From contig JAIUNK010000015.1 of NCBI GenBank assembly GCA_020161845.1, positions 1-64,000 of the forward strand: a DNA stretch of 64,000 nucleotides. The letters are read 5' to 3'. The translations under genes and the position numbers were made by a program. The DNA comes from Actinomycetota bacterium. Its GTDB lineage: Bacteria; Actinomycetota; Actinomycetes; Actinomycetales; Dermatophilaceae. Shown here piece by piece: positions 53,693 through 61,759 of the stretch (positions within the stretch are counted from its first letter, which is position 1; each line of letters starts with the position of its first letter). The notes below the pieces were generated by a model. That model saw only the letters and a list, made by a program, of their open reading frames with translations. It searched no databases and had not been told where the DNA came from.

Positions 53693-55114
53693 GTGATCCG
53701 CGAACCGGCGCCGATGATCATCCAAGGCGGGATGGGCGTGGCCGTCTCCTCGTGGCAGATGGCGCGGGCGGTGGCTCTGGCGGGGGAGTTGGGCGTGGTC
53801 TCGGGCACTGCGCTGGATGCCGTCCTGGCGCGCCGGCTCCAGGATGGCGACCCGGGCGGCCACGGCGTACGGGCTCTGGCGCACTTCCCGGACCAACGCC
53901 TCGCGGGCCGGATCCTGGACCGCTACCTGCGCCCGCAGGGGCGCGGCGGGGCGCCGTACCGGCCGCACCCGACCCTGACCATCGAACCGACCCGCGACGC
54001 CGTCGAGCTTTCGCTGGCGGGGAACTTCGCCGAGGTCTGGCTCGCCAAGGAGGGGCACGACGGCGTCGTCGGGATCAACTTCCTGGAGAAGATCCAGATG
54101 GCCACCCCGGCCGCGGCGCTCGGGGCGATGCTCGCGGGGGTCGACTACGTCTTGATGGGGGCCGGGATCCCGCGGGAGATCCCGCGACTGCTGCGCGATC
54201 TGGCGGCCGGCCGGCCGGGCGGGGTGACGATCGACGTGACCGGTTCGACGCGGCGCCACGTCAGCGAGGTCGACCCGGTGGCGGCGCTGGGGGAGTGCTT
54301 GCCGGCGTTAGCACGGCCGAACTTCCTCGCCATCGTCTCGCTGCACTCGCTGGCCAGCTATCTGCACCGGGATGAGGAGATCCGCCCCGACGGTTTCGTC
54401 GTCGAGGGGCCGCCGGCGGGCGGGCACAGCGCCCCGCCGCGGGGCAAGATGCAACTCGATGCCGACGGCGATCCGATCTACGGCGATCGGGACCTGGCCG
54501 ACCTGCGCAAGGTGGCCGAGGTGGGGCTGCCGTTCTGGGTGGCCGGGGCGCGGGCCACGCCGGAGGCGGTCGCGGAGGTGCGGGCGCTGGGCGCGGCGGG
54601 CGTGCAGTGCGGCACCGTGTTCGCGCTGTCGACGGATTCCGGGCTGGCGCCGGAGGTGCGGGAGCGGCTGATGGTGGGCCTGCGCGAGGGCACGCTGGTG
54701 GTCCGCAACGACCCGCGGGCCTCGCCGACGGGCTTCCCGTTCAAGGTCGCCCAGGTGGAAGGGACCGTCTCGGAGGAGGCGACGTACGCCGCGCGCCCGC
54801 GCCTGTGCGACCTGTCCTATCTGCGCGAACCGTACGAGCGGGCGGATGGCTCGGTGGGCTACCGCTGCCCGAGCGAGCCGGTCGAGGTGTTTGTCCGCAA
54901 GGGCGGGGCACTGGAGGACACGGTGGGCCGCAAGTGCCTGTGCAACGCGTTGATGGCGAACATCGGGTTGGGCCAGGAGCGCAAGGACGGGTACGTCGAG
55001 CGGCCGGGGATCACCCTCGGCCAGGACCTGGAGGGACCCCGGCGGTTGCTGGCCTTGCACCCGCAGGGCTGGTCGGCGGTTCAGGCGGTGCAGTGGCTGC
55101 GGACGGTCGCCTGA
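53693..55114 (+). CDS. Nitronate monooxygenase-like flavoprotein
   Basis: A 473-residue TIM-barrel flavoprotein of the 2-nitropropane dioxygenase superfamily: PAPMIIQGGMGVAVSSWQMA (FMN loop), GVVSGTALDAVLARRL, VDYVLMGAGIPREIPRLLRD, ASYLHRDEEIRPDGFVVEGP, then LPFWVAGARATPEAVAEVRA and GAAGVQCGTVFALSTDSGLA. The last 100 residues carry several Cys (YRCPSEPVEVF, GRKCLCNALMANIG). It is longer than classical nitronate monooxygenases (about 350 residues), and the true substrate is unknown. GTG 53693 follows GAGAGG; GTG 53654 would add 13 residues. Divergent from the FHA-FtsK gene. Confidence 0.83.
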   Translation: MIREPAPMIIQGGMGVAVSSWQMARAVALAGELGVVSGTALDAVLARRLQDGDPGGHGVRALAHFPDQRLAGRILDRYLRPQGRGGAPYRPHPTLTIEPTRDAVELSLAGNFAEVWLAKEGHDGVVGINFLEKIQMATPAAALGAMLAGVDYVLMGAGIPREIPRLLRDLAAGRPGGVTIDVTGSTRRHVSEVDPVAALGECLPALARPNFLAIVSLHSLASYLHRDEEIRPDGFVVEGPPAGGHSAPPRGKMQLDADGDPIYGDRDLADLRKVAEVGLPFWVAGARATPEAVAEVRALGAAGVQCGTVFALSTDSGLAPEVRERLMVGLREGTLVVRNDPRASPTGFPFKVAQVEGTVSEEATYAARPRLCDLSYLREPYERADGSVGYRCPSEPVEVFVRKGGALEDTVGRKCLCNALMANIGLGQERKDGYVERPGITLGQDLEGPRRLLALHPQGWSAVQAVQWLRTVA

Positions 55115-55186
55115 ACGGTGGCCTGCGCGTCACCGTTCGCCGCACAACCCCGCACACCACGCTATGAAGGGGGGCGCGGTGGGGGG

Positions 55187-55202
55187 TGTGACTTAAATCA
55201 CA
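55187..55202 (+). promoter_or_regulatory. CRP/FNR-type binding palindrome upstream of Tad operon
   Basis: TGTGACTTAAATCACA matches the consensus TGTGA-N6-TCACA exactly and is AT-rich at its centre. It lies about 195-210 bases before cpaF and 70 bases after the nitronate monooxygenase gene. A cAMP-CRP (or FNR-like) protein would be expected to bind it. Distance suggests an upstream activator site or a long leader for the Tad operon. I found no other perfect match in the intergenic DNA I inspected. Confidence 0.7.
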
Positions 55203-55395
55203 TAGCCCGCTCGCGCCGGCGAATCCCGTTCTGGCTCCGCGCGAACCGGGACCGCTTCGGCGCGGCAGGGAGCGGCGGGTCTCTTTCGGGCCTGTGGACA
55301 GAGCGCCCGGCGCTGGCCCGGCTCCGTAGCCTCGGTCTCCTGAACGCCCGTCCGGTTCGCGCGAGGGCGCGTGGGCCGCGCAGACACCCCGGGGG

Positions 55396-56676
55396 GTGGT
55401 GCCGATGCCACCGGCCGTCGAGCTGGTCGAAGAAGAGGTCCGTGAGCTGGTACGTCGGGCCGGCCTGGACCCCATGGTCGAGCGTGGCGCGCTGCGCGAG
55501 CTGGTCGAGGCCGCTGTGGAGGATTACGAGCTGCGGTCCCTGCAGGGGGTGCTGCCGCGGCTGACCGATCCCGCCGCGGCCATCCGATCGGTGATGGATG
55601 CGGTGGCGGGATTCGGGCCGCTGCAGGCCTACCTCGACGACCCGCAGATCGAGGAGATCTGGATCAACGGTCCGCGGCAGGTCTTCGTGGCCCGTGGCGG
55701 GATCGCCGAACTCACCACGACGCTGCTCACCGATGAGACCGTGCGGGACCTCGTCGAGCGGATGCTCAAGTCCTCCGGCCGCCGCGTCGACCTGAGCAGC
55801 CCGTTCGTCGATGCGACCCTCGCCGACGGCAGCCGCCTGCATGTGGTCATCCCCGACGTCGCGCGCCGGCATTGGCTGGTCAACATCCGCAAGTTTGTCG
55901 TCCGCGCGCAGCGGTTGGACGACCTGGTGCGGCTCGGCACCCTGACCCGGCCCGCCGCGCACTTCCTGGAGGCCGCCGTCGTGGCCGGGCTCAACATTCT
56001 GGTCGCCGGCGGCACCCAGGCGGGCAAGACCACCCTGCTGAACTGCCTCTCCAGCGCCATTCCGCCGCGGGACCGGGTGGTGACCTGCGAGGAGGTCTTC
56101 GAGCTCAAGCTGGCGGTGCGCGACTGGGCGGCCCTGCAGTGTCGCCAGCCGAGCCTGGAGGGCACCGGCGAGGTGCCGTTGCGTCGCCTCGTCGTCGAGG
56201 CGCTACGGATGCGCCCGAACCGCATCATCGTCGGGGAGGTGCGCCAGGCGGAGAGCCTGGACCTGCTGATCGCGCTCAACAGCGGTGTGCCCGGGATGGC
56301 CACGGTGCATGCCAACACCGCCCGGGAGGCGGTGCTCAAGATGTGCACGCTGCCGTTGCTGGCGGGGGAGAACGTGGGCTCCCGCTTCGTCGTACCCACC
56401 GTCGCCGCCTCGATCGACCTCGTGGTCCACATTGCTCTGGAGCGCGACGGGGTGCGCCGGGTGCGCGAGATCGTGGCCCTGCCCGGCCGGGTCGAGGGCG
56501 ACGTCGTCGAGGTGGCCGACCTGTTCGTCCGGCGCGGCGGCGCGTTGGTCCGCGCCGACGGGTACCCGCCGCACCTGGACCGCTTCGAGCGGGCCGGCTA
56601 CGACCTGGCCGCGCTGCTCAACGCCTCCTTCGCCGGCGACCGCCATGACGGGGCGGTCCAGGGCGGTACGTCGTGA
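55396..56676 (+). CDS. cpaF: Tad secretion ATPase CpaF/TadA
   Basis: A 426-residue PilT/VirB11-type ATPase. The N-terminal helical domain (MVERGALRELVEAAVEDYEL, AAIRSVMDAVAGFGPLQAYL) leads to DDPQIEEIWINGPRQVFV. The Walker A is ILVAGGTQAGKTTLLNCL, the Asp box is RDRVVTCEEVFELKL, Walker B is RPNRIIVGEVRQAESLDLL and the His box is GMATVHANTAREAV. It powers assembly of Flp/Tad pili at the cytoplasmic membrane. The start could be GTG 55396 or ATG 55405. It overlaps tadB (GTGA) and opens a seven-gene operon. Confidence 0.93.
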   Translation: MVPMPPAVELVEEEVRELVRRAGLDPMVERGALRELVEAAVEDYELRSLQGVLPRLTDPAAAIRSVMDAVAGFGPLQAYLDDPQIEEIWINGPRQVFVARGGIAELTTTLLTDETVRDLVERMLKSSGRRVDLSSPFVDATLADGSRLHVVIPDVARRHWLVNIRKFVVRAQRLDDLVRLGTLTRPAAHFLEAAVVAGLNILVAGGTQAGKTTLLNCLSSAIPPRDRVVTCEEVFELKLAVRDWAALQCRQPSLEGTGEVPLRRLVVEALRMRPNRIIVGEVRQAESLDLLIALNSGVPGMATVHANTAREAVLKMCTLPLLAGENVGSRFVVPTVAASIDLVVHIALERDGVRRVREIVALPGRVEGDVVEVADLFVRRGGALVRADGYPPHLDRFERAGYDLAALLNASFAGDRHDGAVQGGTS

Positions 56677-57533
56677 CCGGCGCGGCCCTCGGTCTGCTCT
56701 TCGGGCTCGGCGCGTGCTGCGTGTGGTGGTCGTTCTGGCCGCGGGCTCCCCGCATCTCCGGTGAGCCGGCCTGGCTGCTGCGGCTGCGGGACGACCTGGT
56801 GCAGGCCGGATTCGCCCGTGTCGGCCCGGTGCGCCTGTTCGCCACCTGTGCGGCCGTCGCGGTGGTGACGGGTCTGCTGGCGGCCGCGCTGACCAAGGTC
56901 GTCCCGATCGGCGTGACGTTCGGCGCGCTGCTCGGCTACCTGCCGGTCGCGGTGGTGCGCTCTCGGGCGCGGACCCGAAGGCTGGCGCTGCGCGAGGTGT
57001 GGCCGGACGTGGTGGACAACCTGGCCTCGGCCGTTCGTGCGGGGCTGTCGCTGCCGGAGGCGATCGGCCAGATCGGGGTGCGGGGCCCCGCCGAGCTGCG
57101 GCCCGCGTTCTCGGCCTTCGCGGAGGACTATCGGGCCACGGGCCGGTTCGCGATCTGCCTGGATCGGCTCAAGGGCGCCCTGGCCGATCCCGTGGCCGAC
57201 CGCCTCGTGGAGTCGCTGCGGATCGCCCGCGACGTGGGCGGCAGCGACCTTGGGCGGCTGCTGCGCACGCTGTCCGAGTTCCTGCGCCAGGATGCCCGGA
57301 CCCGCGCCGAGCTCGAGGCCCGGCAGAGCTGGACGATCAACGCGGCCCGGCTCGCCGTGGCCGCTCCGTGGCTGGTGGTCGCCATGCTCGCGACGCGGCC
57401 GGAATCCGTGCAGGCCTATTCGAGCCTCACCGGCGCGGTCGTGCTGATGATCGGCACCCTGGTCTCGGTCGCCGCCTACCGCCTGATGACCGTGCTCGCC
57501 CGGCTCCCCGACGACGAGCGGGTGCTCCGGTGA
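56673..57533 (+). CDS. tadB: Tad pilus membrane platform protein TadB
   Basis: A 286-residue type II secretion F-domain protein. Membrane helices lie at LFGLGACCVWWSFWP, LFATCAAVAVVTGLLAAAL and two at the C-terminus (WLVVAMLATRPES; VVLMIGTLVSVAAYRLM). The F domain between them has WPDVVDNLASAVRAGLSLPE and the second half LRIARDVGGSDLGRLLRTLS. TadB and TadC form the inner-membrane platform turned by the ATPase. GTGA overlaps on both sides show tight translational coupling with cpaF and tadC. Confidence 0.9.
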   Translation: MTGAALGLLFGLGACCVWWSFWPRAPRISGEPAWLLRLRDDLVQAGFARVGPVRLFATCAAVAVVTGLLAAALTKVVPIGVTFGALLGYLPVAVVRSRARTRRLALREVWPDVVDNLASAVRAGLSLPEAIGQIGVRGPAELRPAFSAFAEDYRATGRFAICLDRLKGALADPVADRLVESLRIARDVGGSDLGRLLRTLSEFLRQDARTRAELEARQSWTINAARLAVAAPWLVVAMLATRPESVQAYSSLTGAVVLMIGTLVSVAAYRLMTVLARLPDDERVLR

Positions 57534-58456
57534 CCGTGCTGACGCTCCTCGGTGGATGCTGCGGCGCGCTGTTCGCCGCCGGACTGGCCCTGATCTGGGC
57601 GCGCTTGCCGATGCGGCGCCAGCCGGGTCTGGCCGAGCGCCTCGAGCCCTATCTGCGCGACGCCGCGCCCCCCAGCGGGCTGCTCCGCTCGACCACCCCC
57701 CGTGGCCAGATCGGGTGGTTGCGGCCGCTGGTGGCGCGGCTCGCTCGAGTCCTGGAGAGCGTGCTCGGTGGCGCCGCGTCGGTGGCCCGGCGGCAGGCCC
57801 GGGCCGGTCGGCCGGTGGACGTCTCGGCCTTCCGGGCCGAGCAGGTGACCTGGGGCGCCGCCGGCGCGGCGGCCGGGGCCGCCTTGGGCGCGCTGGCCTG
57901 GCTGCGCAACCCCGGATCGCCGGTCGTCCCGGTGCTCGCGGTCCTGCTCGGCGCCATGGCCGGGGTGCTGCTGCGCGACCATGCGCTCAGTCGCGTGGTG
58001 GCCCGTCGCGAAGCCCGGATGGTAGCCGAATTCCCGACCATCGCTGAGCTGCTCGCCCTCTCGGTGAGCGCCGGCGAGGGCACCGCCGCGGCGGTCGAGC
58101 GGGTCTGCCGGCTCTCCTCGGGGGAACTGTCCCACGAGCTGCGCCTCTGCCTGGCCGACGCCCGCGCCGGGGGGAGCCTGCCGGTAGCCCTGCAGGGCCT
58201 GGCAGCCCGCACCGGTCTGCCGGGCCTGATCCGGTTCGTCGACGGGATCGGCATCGCGCTCGAACGCGGCACCCCGTTGGCCGAGGTGTTACGCGCCCAG
58301 GCCCAGGACGCCCGCGAGGAAGGCCGCCGCGCGGTCCTGGAGGCGGCCGGCCGCAAGGACATCCACATGATGATCCCGGTGGTCTTCCTCGTCCTGCCGG
58401 TCACCGTGCTGTTCGCGGTCTACCCCGGGTTCGTCTCGCTGCGCCTGAGCCCATGA
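57530..58456 (+). CDS. tadC: Tad pilus membrane platform protein TadC
   Basis: A 308-residue second F-domain protein. Hydrophobic segments lie at LTLLGGCCGALFAAGLALIW, WGAAGAAAGAALGALAWLRN and the C-terminal MMIPVVFLVLPVTVLFAVYP. The T2SSF core is EFPTIAELLALSVSAGEGTA, LPVALQGLAARTG and ALERGTPLAEVLRAQAQDAR. The last helix and PGFVSLRLSP end are typical of actinobacterial TadC. The GTG start overlaps the tadB stop, and ATG 58453 of a possible long form of the next gene overlaps its own stop. Confidence 0.9.
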   Translation: MTVLTLLGGCCGALFAAGLALIWARLPMRRQPGLAERLEPYLRDAAPPSGLLRSTTPRGQIGWLRPLVARLARVLESVLGGAASVARRQARAGRPVDVSAFRAEQVTWGAAGAAAGAALGALAWLRNPGSPVVPVLAVLLGAMAGVLLRDHALSRVVARREARMVAEFPTIAELLALSVSAGEGTAAAVERVCRLSSGELSHELRLCLADARAGGSLPVALQGLAARTGLPGLIRFVDGIGIALERGTPLAEVLRAQAQDAREEGRRAVLEAAGRKDIHMMIPVVFLVLPVTVLFAVYPGFVSLRLSP

Positions 58457-58524
58457 CCCGCCCTGCCCCGCACTCCATCCCGCACTCCTGCGATCCCTCC
58501 TCCCGCACCGAAAGGACTCCACCC

Positions 58525-58917
58525 ATGCCGACCGCCCCCCGCCCACACCGCCACCCCGACCAGCTCCGCCAGTGCGACCAGCCGTGCGAGGCCCGGCGGC
58601 GTCGCCCCGCCGGGCGCGGGCCGGGCGTCCTGATGGCCGCCCTCGCCTCCCGACTCCAGGCACCGCTGCTGCTGATCGGCTCGACCATGGTCGCTGCGCT
58701 GACCGTGGTCGGCGCGTACGCCGTGCGGACCACCGATCCCGAGGGGGCCCGCGCGGCGAAGCGGCGGGCGGCCGAGCGCGGCGACGTCCCCGGCTGGGTG
58801 CTCATCACCCTGATGACGGCCGGCCTGGTCACCACGATCTGGGCGCTGGCCGGGGCGCAGCTCGCGGAGCTGTTCACGCAGGCCATCTCGTCCGTGACGG
58901 GCCCCGGCAAGAGGTGA
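58525..58917 (+). CDS. Flp-pilin-like small protein of Tad operon
   Basis: About 130 residues from ATG 58525, which follows AAAGGA. An upstream ATG at 58453 overlaps the tadC stop and would add 24 residues. Two hydrophobic helices are visible: LLLIGSTMVAALTVVGAY and VPGWVLITLMTAGLVTTIWA, the second followed by LAELFTQAISSV. The second helix with its short polar end has the size and place of a Flp/DUF4244-type pilin, but the usual Glu-Tyr after the cleavage Gly is missing. It may be the structural subunit or a membrane accessory protein. The stop overlaps the next gene (GTGA). Confidence 0.65.
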   Translation: MPTAPRPHRHPDQLRQCDQPCEARRRRPAGRGPGVLMAALASRLQAPLLLIGSTMVAALTVVGAYAVRTTDPEGARAAKRRAAERGDVPGWVLITLMTAGLVTTIWALAGAQLAELFTQAISSVTGPGKR

Positions 58918-59315
58918 ACCGGGCCCGGACGGGCGCCGCGTCGGCGCAGGCGGGGTCGGCGGTCGTCGACTTCGTCCTGGTCGGCGCGCTGGTCTGCGTC
59001 CTGTTCGCGGCGCTGCTTCAGCTGGGCTTGGCGCTGCACGTGCGCAACACGCTGACCTGGGCCGCCTCGGAGGGGGCCCGGGCCGGCTCCCGGATGGACG
59101 CGGCCCCCGAGGACGGTGCCAGGCGGACCCGCGAACTCATCACCGAGAGCCTGTCGGGGCAGTACGCCACGGATGTGACGGCCTCCCGGCGCGTCGAAGG
59201 CGGCGTGGCGATCGTGGAGATCCGCGTGCAGGCCCCGGTCCCCGTCGTCGGGTTGTGGGGGCCCCCGGACATGGTGACCACCCGGGGCCGGGCCTTCGCC
59301 GAGGACCAACGGTGA
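58914..59315 (+). CDS. tadE: TadE-family minor pilin-like protein
   Basis: A 133-residue TadE-like protein. After a basic start the segment GSAVVDFVLVGALVCVLFAA is the TadE helix, with Asp in place of the usual Glu. Then come HVRNTLTWAASEGARAGSRM and a beta-rich outside domain (GGVAIVEIRVQAPVPVVGLW). TadE pseudopilins are processed by a prepilin peptidase and needed for pilus assembly. GTG 58914 and TGA 59313-59315 overlap both neighbours. Confidence 0.85.
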   Translation: MNRARTGAASAQAGSAVVDFVLVGALVCVLFAALLQLGLALHVRNTLTWAASEGARAGSRMDAAPEDGARRTRELITESLSGQYATDVTASRRVEGGVAIVEIRVQAPVPVVGLWGPPDMVTTRGRAFAEDQR

Positions 59316-59803
59316 GCCGGTCTGTCCTGGGTTCGGTCCGGGTTCGACCAGGTCCGGACCGAATGGTCCCGCGCCGCGACAGCGGCGAGGACGGTTCGGC
59401 GGTCTTGGAGTTCGTCGTGCTCGCCGTGGTCCTGCTGATCCCCACGATCTATCTCGTCCTGACGGTCGGGCGGCTGCAGGCTGCGGCGTACGCCACCAGC
59501 ACCGCGGCCCGCTCGGCGGCCCGCGCCTATGTCACCGCCCCGCCCGGCTCCTCCCCGCAGGCCCGTGCCGATGCGGCGGCCGGACTGGCGTTCGGTGACC
59601 ACGGCTTCGACGGGGGCCACATCACGGTGCGCTGCGCCGCGCAGCCCTGTCTGACCCCCGAGGCCCGCGTCGACGTGACTGCCGAGGTGGACGTGCCGCT
59701 CCCGCTGGTCCCGGACCTGATCGCGGACCGGCTGCCCGCGACCGTACGGGTGAGCGCCGTCGAGGGCTACACCGTCGACCGGTTCCGGGATCCCGGCTCG
59801 TGA
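59312..59803 (+). CDS. Second TadE-like pilus protein
   Basis: A 163-residue protein with GSAVLEFVVLAVVLLIPTIY, a canonical TadE helix with Glu, then AAYATSTAARSAARAYVTAP and a secreted domain with a Cys pair (VRCAAQPCLTPEARVDVTAE). About 30 residues before the helix are basic and Arg-rich. Probably a minor pilin or pseudopilin of the same machine. Start GTG 59312 and the overlap at 59800-59803 keep it translationally coupled to both neighbours. Confidence 0.82.
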   Translation: MSRSVLGSVRVRPGPDRMVPRRDSGEDGSAVLEFVVLAVVLLIPTIYLVLTVGRLQAAAYATSTAARSAARAYVTAPPGSSPQARADAAAGLAFGDHGFDGGHITVRCAAQPCLTPEARVDVTAEVDVPLPLVPDLIADRLPATVRVSAVEGYTVDRFRDPGS

Positions 59804-60375
59804 CCAGCGCCGGGCCGCGGCCGGACCACCCGCGCGACGACGGCCAGGTCGGCCTCCTCGTCCTGGGCGTCTGTGTCGTTCTGCTGACGTTGGTCGTCGG
59901 GATCATCGACGTGACGGCCATTCAGTTGGCCCGGGTTCGGCTGTACGACGCCGCGGATGCCGCCGCCGTCGACGCCGCGGACGCGGTGTCCGACGAGCGG
60001 GCCTATCGGGACGGCATCGGCACCCGGATCCCGCTGTCGCAGGAGGGCGTCCGGACGCAGGCGGCCCGCTTTCTGGCCGGGACGGACCGGCCCGACCATG
60101 TCACCTCCTGGGGGCTGGCCGACGGCACTGGAACCTCCGACGGCCGCACCGCCACGGTGGTGCTCACCGGCACCGTCGAGGTGCCCCTGGCTGCCCCGCT
60201 GCTCGGCGCGGTCCTGGGGCCGGTGACCATCACCGTCACCGCGACGGCGCAGGGCCACGTCGACCCGGCCGGCGCCGGCGCGCCCGCCCCGCCCGGCGCG
60301 CCCGCCCCGCCCGGCGGTCCCGGTCCGCCCGGCGGTCCCGGTCCGCCCGCCCCGCCCGGCGGACCGGAGGGCTGA
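59800..60375 (+). CDS. TadG-like pilus protein with Pro/Gly-rich tail
   Basis: A 191-residue protein. A hydrophobic helix (GLLVLGVCVVLLTLVVGIID) is followed by LARVRLYDAADAAAVDAADA, the pattern of TadG/Rv3654c-like proteins that replaces the Glu motif with an Asp-Ala run. A short outside domain (TATVVLTGTVEVPLAAPLLG) leads to a 30-residue tail of Pro, Gly and Ala (APAPPGAPAPPGGPGPPGGP). The tail is encoded by 9- and 18-bp repeats. Last gene of the Tad operon. Confidence 0.78.
   Translation: MTSAGPRPDHPRDDGQVGLLVLGVCVVLLTLVVGIIDVTAIQLARVRLYDAADAAAVDAADAVSDERAYRDGIGTRIPLSQEGVRTQAARFLAGTDRPDHVTSWGLADGTGTSDGRTATVVLTGTVEVPLAAPLLGAVLGPVTITVTATAQGHVDPAGAGAPAPPGAPAPPGGPGPPGGPGPPAPPGGPEG
60279..60372 (+). 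repeat. Pro/Gly-coding repeats in TadG-like tail
   Basis: Short repeats built on GCCCGCCCCGCCCGGCG and GGTCCCGGTCCGCCCGGC encode PAPPGA and GPGPPG units; the array runs to the stop codon. Confidence 0.8.
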
Positions 60376-60409
60376 CCGAGTTGGCCCGCCCCACCTGCCA
60401 CGACGTGGC

Positions 60410-60415
60410 TAGTCT
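60410..60415 (+). promoter_or_regulatory. -10-like element of phospholipase D-family gene
   Basis: TAGTCT ends six bases before ATG 60422; with no ribosome-binding site present, a leaderless mRNA is likely and the gene is separate from the Tad operon. Confidence 0.5.
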
Positions 60416-60421
60416 CGACTC

Positions 60422-61684
60422 ATGTCGAGTCTGCGTCGCCTGCGTGCCCCCAAGCGGGCCCAGCTCGTGCGGGTCGGCCTGTGGGGGCTCGGAGTCTCGG
60501 CCGCCACCCAGATCGGCGCCGCCGCCACCGTGATCGCGGTGGACGCCGTTCGCAAACGCCGTACGGAACCGCCCGGCGAGTTCCCGCGGACCCCGCCCAG
60601 CACGGCGGACGTCGCCGGCTCGGCCGTCACGACGTACACCTACGGGGCGGACCTGTACGCCGACATGCTCGCCGCCATCCGCGGCGCGAAGCGGGTCATC
60701 TTCTTCGAGACGTTCATCTGGAAGGGCGACGAGGTCGGCGCGGAGTTCAAGACCGCGCTGATCGAGGCCGCGGCGCGGGGGGTGCACGTCTACGTCGTCT
60801 ACGACGCCTTCGCCAATCTCGTGGTGGACCCCCGCTTCTATCGGTTCCCGGACACCCTGCACGTGCTGCGGTTCCCGGCGTTCCGGGCGGGCATGTTGAT
60901 GCTGCAGCCGCGCTACTTCGGCCGCGACCACCGCAAGATCCTCGTCGTGGACACCGAGGTCGGCTTCGTCGGCGGCTACAACATCGGCTCCCTCTACGCC
61001 ACCAGCTGGCGCGACACCCACCTGAGGGTGCGCGGACCCGGAGTGTGGGAGATCGAGAACACCTTCATCGACTTCTGGAACGAATACCGGGGCCGCAAGC
61101 GCCCCGAGATCCCCGACCACGGCGCGCGCGAGTGGGAGCCGCGGATCCGGGCGGCGCGCAACGCCCCCAACCGGATGCTCTTCCCCGTGCGCGGGCTCTA
61201 TCTCGACGCCATCGACCGGGCGGCCGAACGGATCTACCTGACCCAGGCCTATTTCCTGCCCGACCGGGAGATCCTGGGGTCGCTGCTGGCGGCGGCCAAG
61301 CGCGGCGTCGACGTCCGCATCCTCATGCCGGAATACAGCAACCACATCGTGGCGGACTGGGTGGCCCGCGGCTATTTCGCGGCGCTGCTCAAGGGCGGGG
61401 TCACGATCTGGCTCTACCGCGACACGATGGTGCATGCGAAGACCGCCACGATCGACGGCCGCTGGTCCACGATCGGCACGGCCAACATCGACCGCCTGAG
61501 CCTGCTCGGCAATCACGAGGTCAACCTGGAGCTGTTCAGCGACGACCAGGCCGCACACATGGAGCAGGTCTTCGCTCGGGACCTGTCGCACTGTCGGCAG
61601 CTGCACCTCGACGACTGGCTGGCGCGCGGGGTGCTGGCTCGGGTGGGGGAGCGAATCCTGTCCCGGATGCAACCGCTGCTCTAG
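60422..61684 (+). CDS. Phospholipase D-superfamily protein (cardiolipin synthase-like)
   Basis: A 420-residue enzyme with two HKD-type motifs: FGRDHRKILVVDTEVGFVGG (near residue 165) and MVHAKTATIDGRWSTIGTAN (near 340). An N-terminal hydrophobic stretch (GLWGLGVSAATQIGAAATVI) anchors it to the membrane, and FFETFIWKGDEVGAEFKTAL and YLTQAYFLPDREILGSLLAA are cardiolipin-synthase-like blocks. It probably transfers phosphatidyl groups to make cardiolipin or a related phospholipid. The first motif keeps H and K with Asp seven residues later, so it should be active. No operon partner is evident. Confidence 0.87.
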   Translation: MSSLRRLRAPKRAQLVRVGLWGLGVSAATQIGAAATVIAVDAVRKRRTEPPGEFPRTPPSTADVAGSAVTTYTYGADLYADMLAAIRGAKRVIFFETFIWKGDEVGAEFKTALIEAAARGVHVYVVYDAFANLVVDPRFYRFPDTLHVLRFPAFRAGMLMLQPRYFGRDHRKILVVDTEVGFVGGYNIGSLYATSWRDTHLRVRGPGVWEIENTFIDFWNEYRGRKRPEIPDHGAREWEPRIRAARNAPNRMLFPVRGLYLDAIDRAAERIYLTQAYFLPDREILGSLLAAAKRGVDVRILMPEYSNHIVADWVARGYFAALLKGGVTIWLYRDTMVHAKTATIDGRWSTIGTANIDRLSLLGNHEVNLELFSDDQAAHMEQVFARDLSHCRQLHLDDWLARGVLARVGERILSRMQPLL

Positions 61685-61747
61685 CCGCAGTCCCGCGGTG
61701 GTTGGCCTGAGACACAAGTAAATTCACAGGTCTCCGAATCAATCTGT

Positions 61748-61753
61748 CATTCT
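61748..61753 (+). promoter_or_regulatory. -10-like element of sensor kinase gene
   Basis: CATTCT ends six bases before ATG 61760. The same spacing as in other leaderless candidates supports this ATG. The preceding AT-richer stretch 61710-61747 may hold an operator. Confidence 0.35.
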
Positions 61754-61759
61754 CCGGTC

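Noticed and set aside
61705-61735. CRP-like site before the sensor kinase gene
   Set aside because: Only a TGTGA half-site is present on the minus strand; the other half reads TTGTG, so it is not a convincing palindrome.
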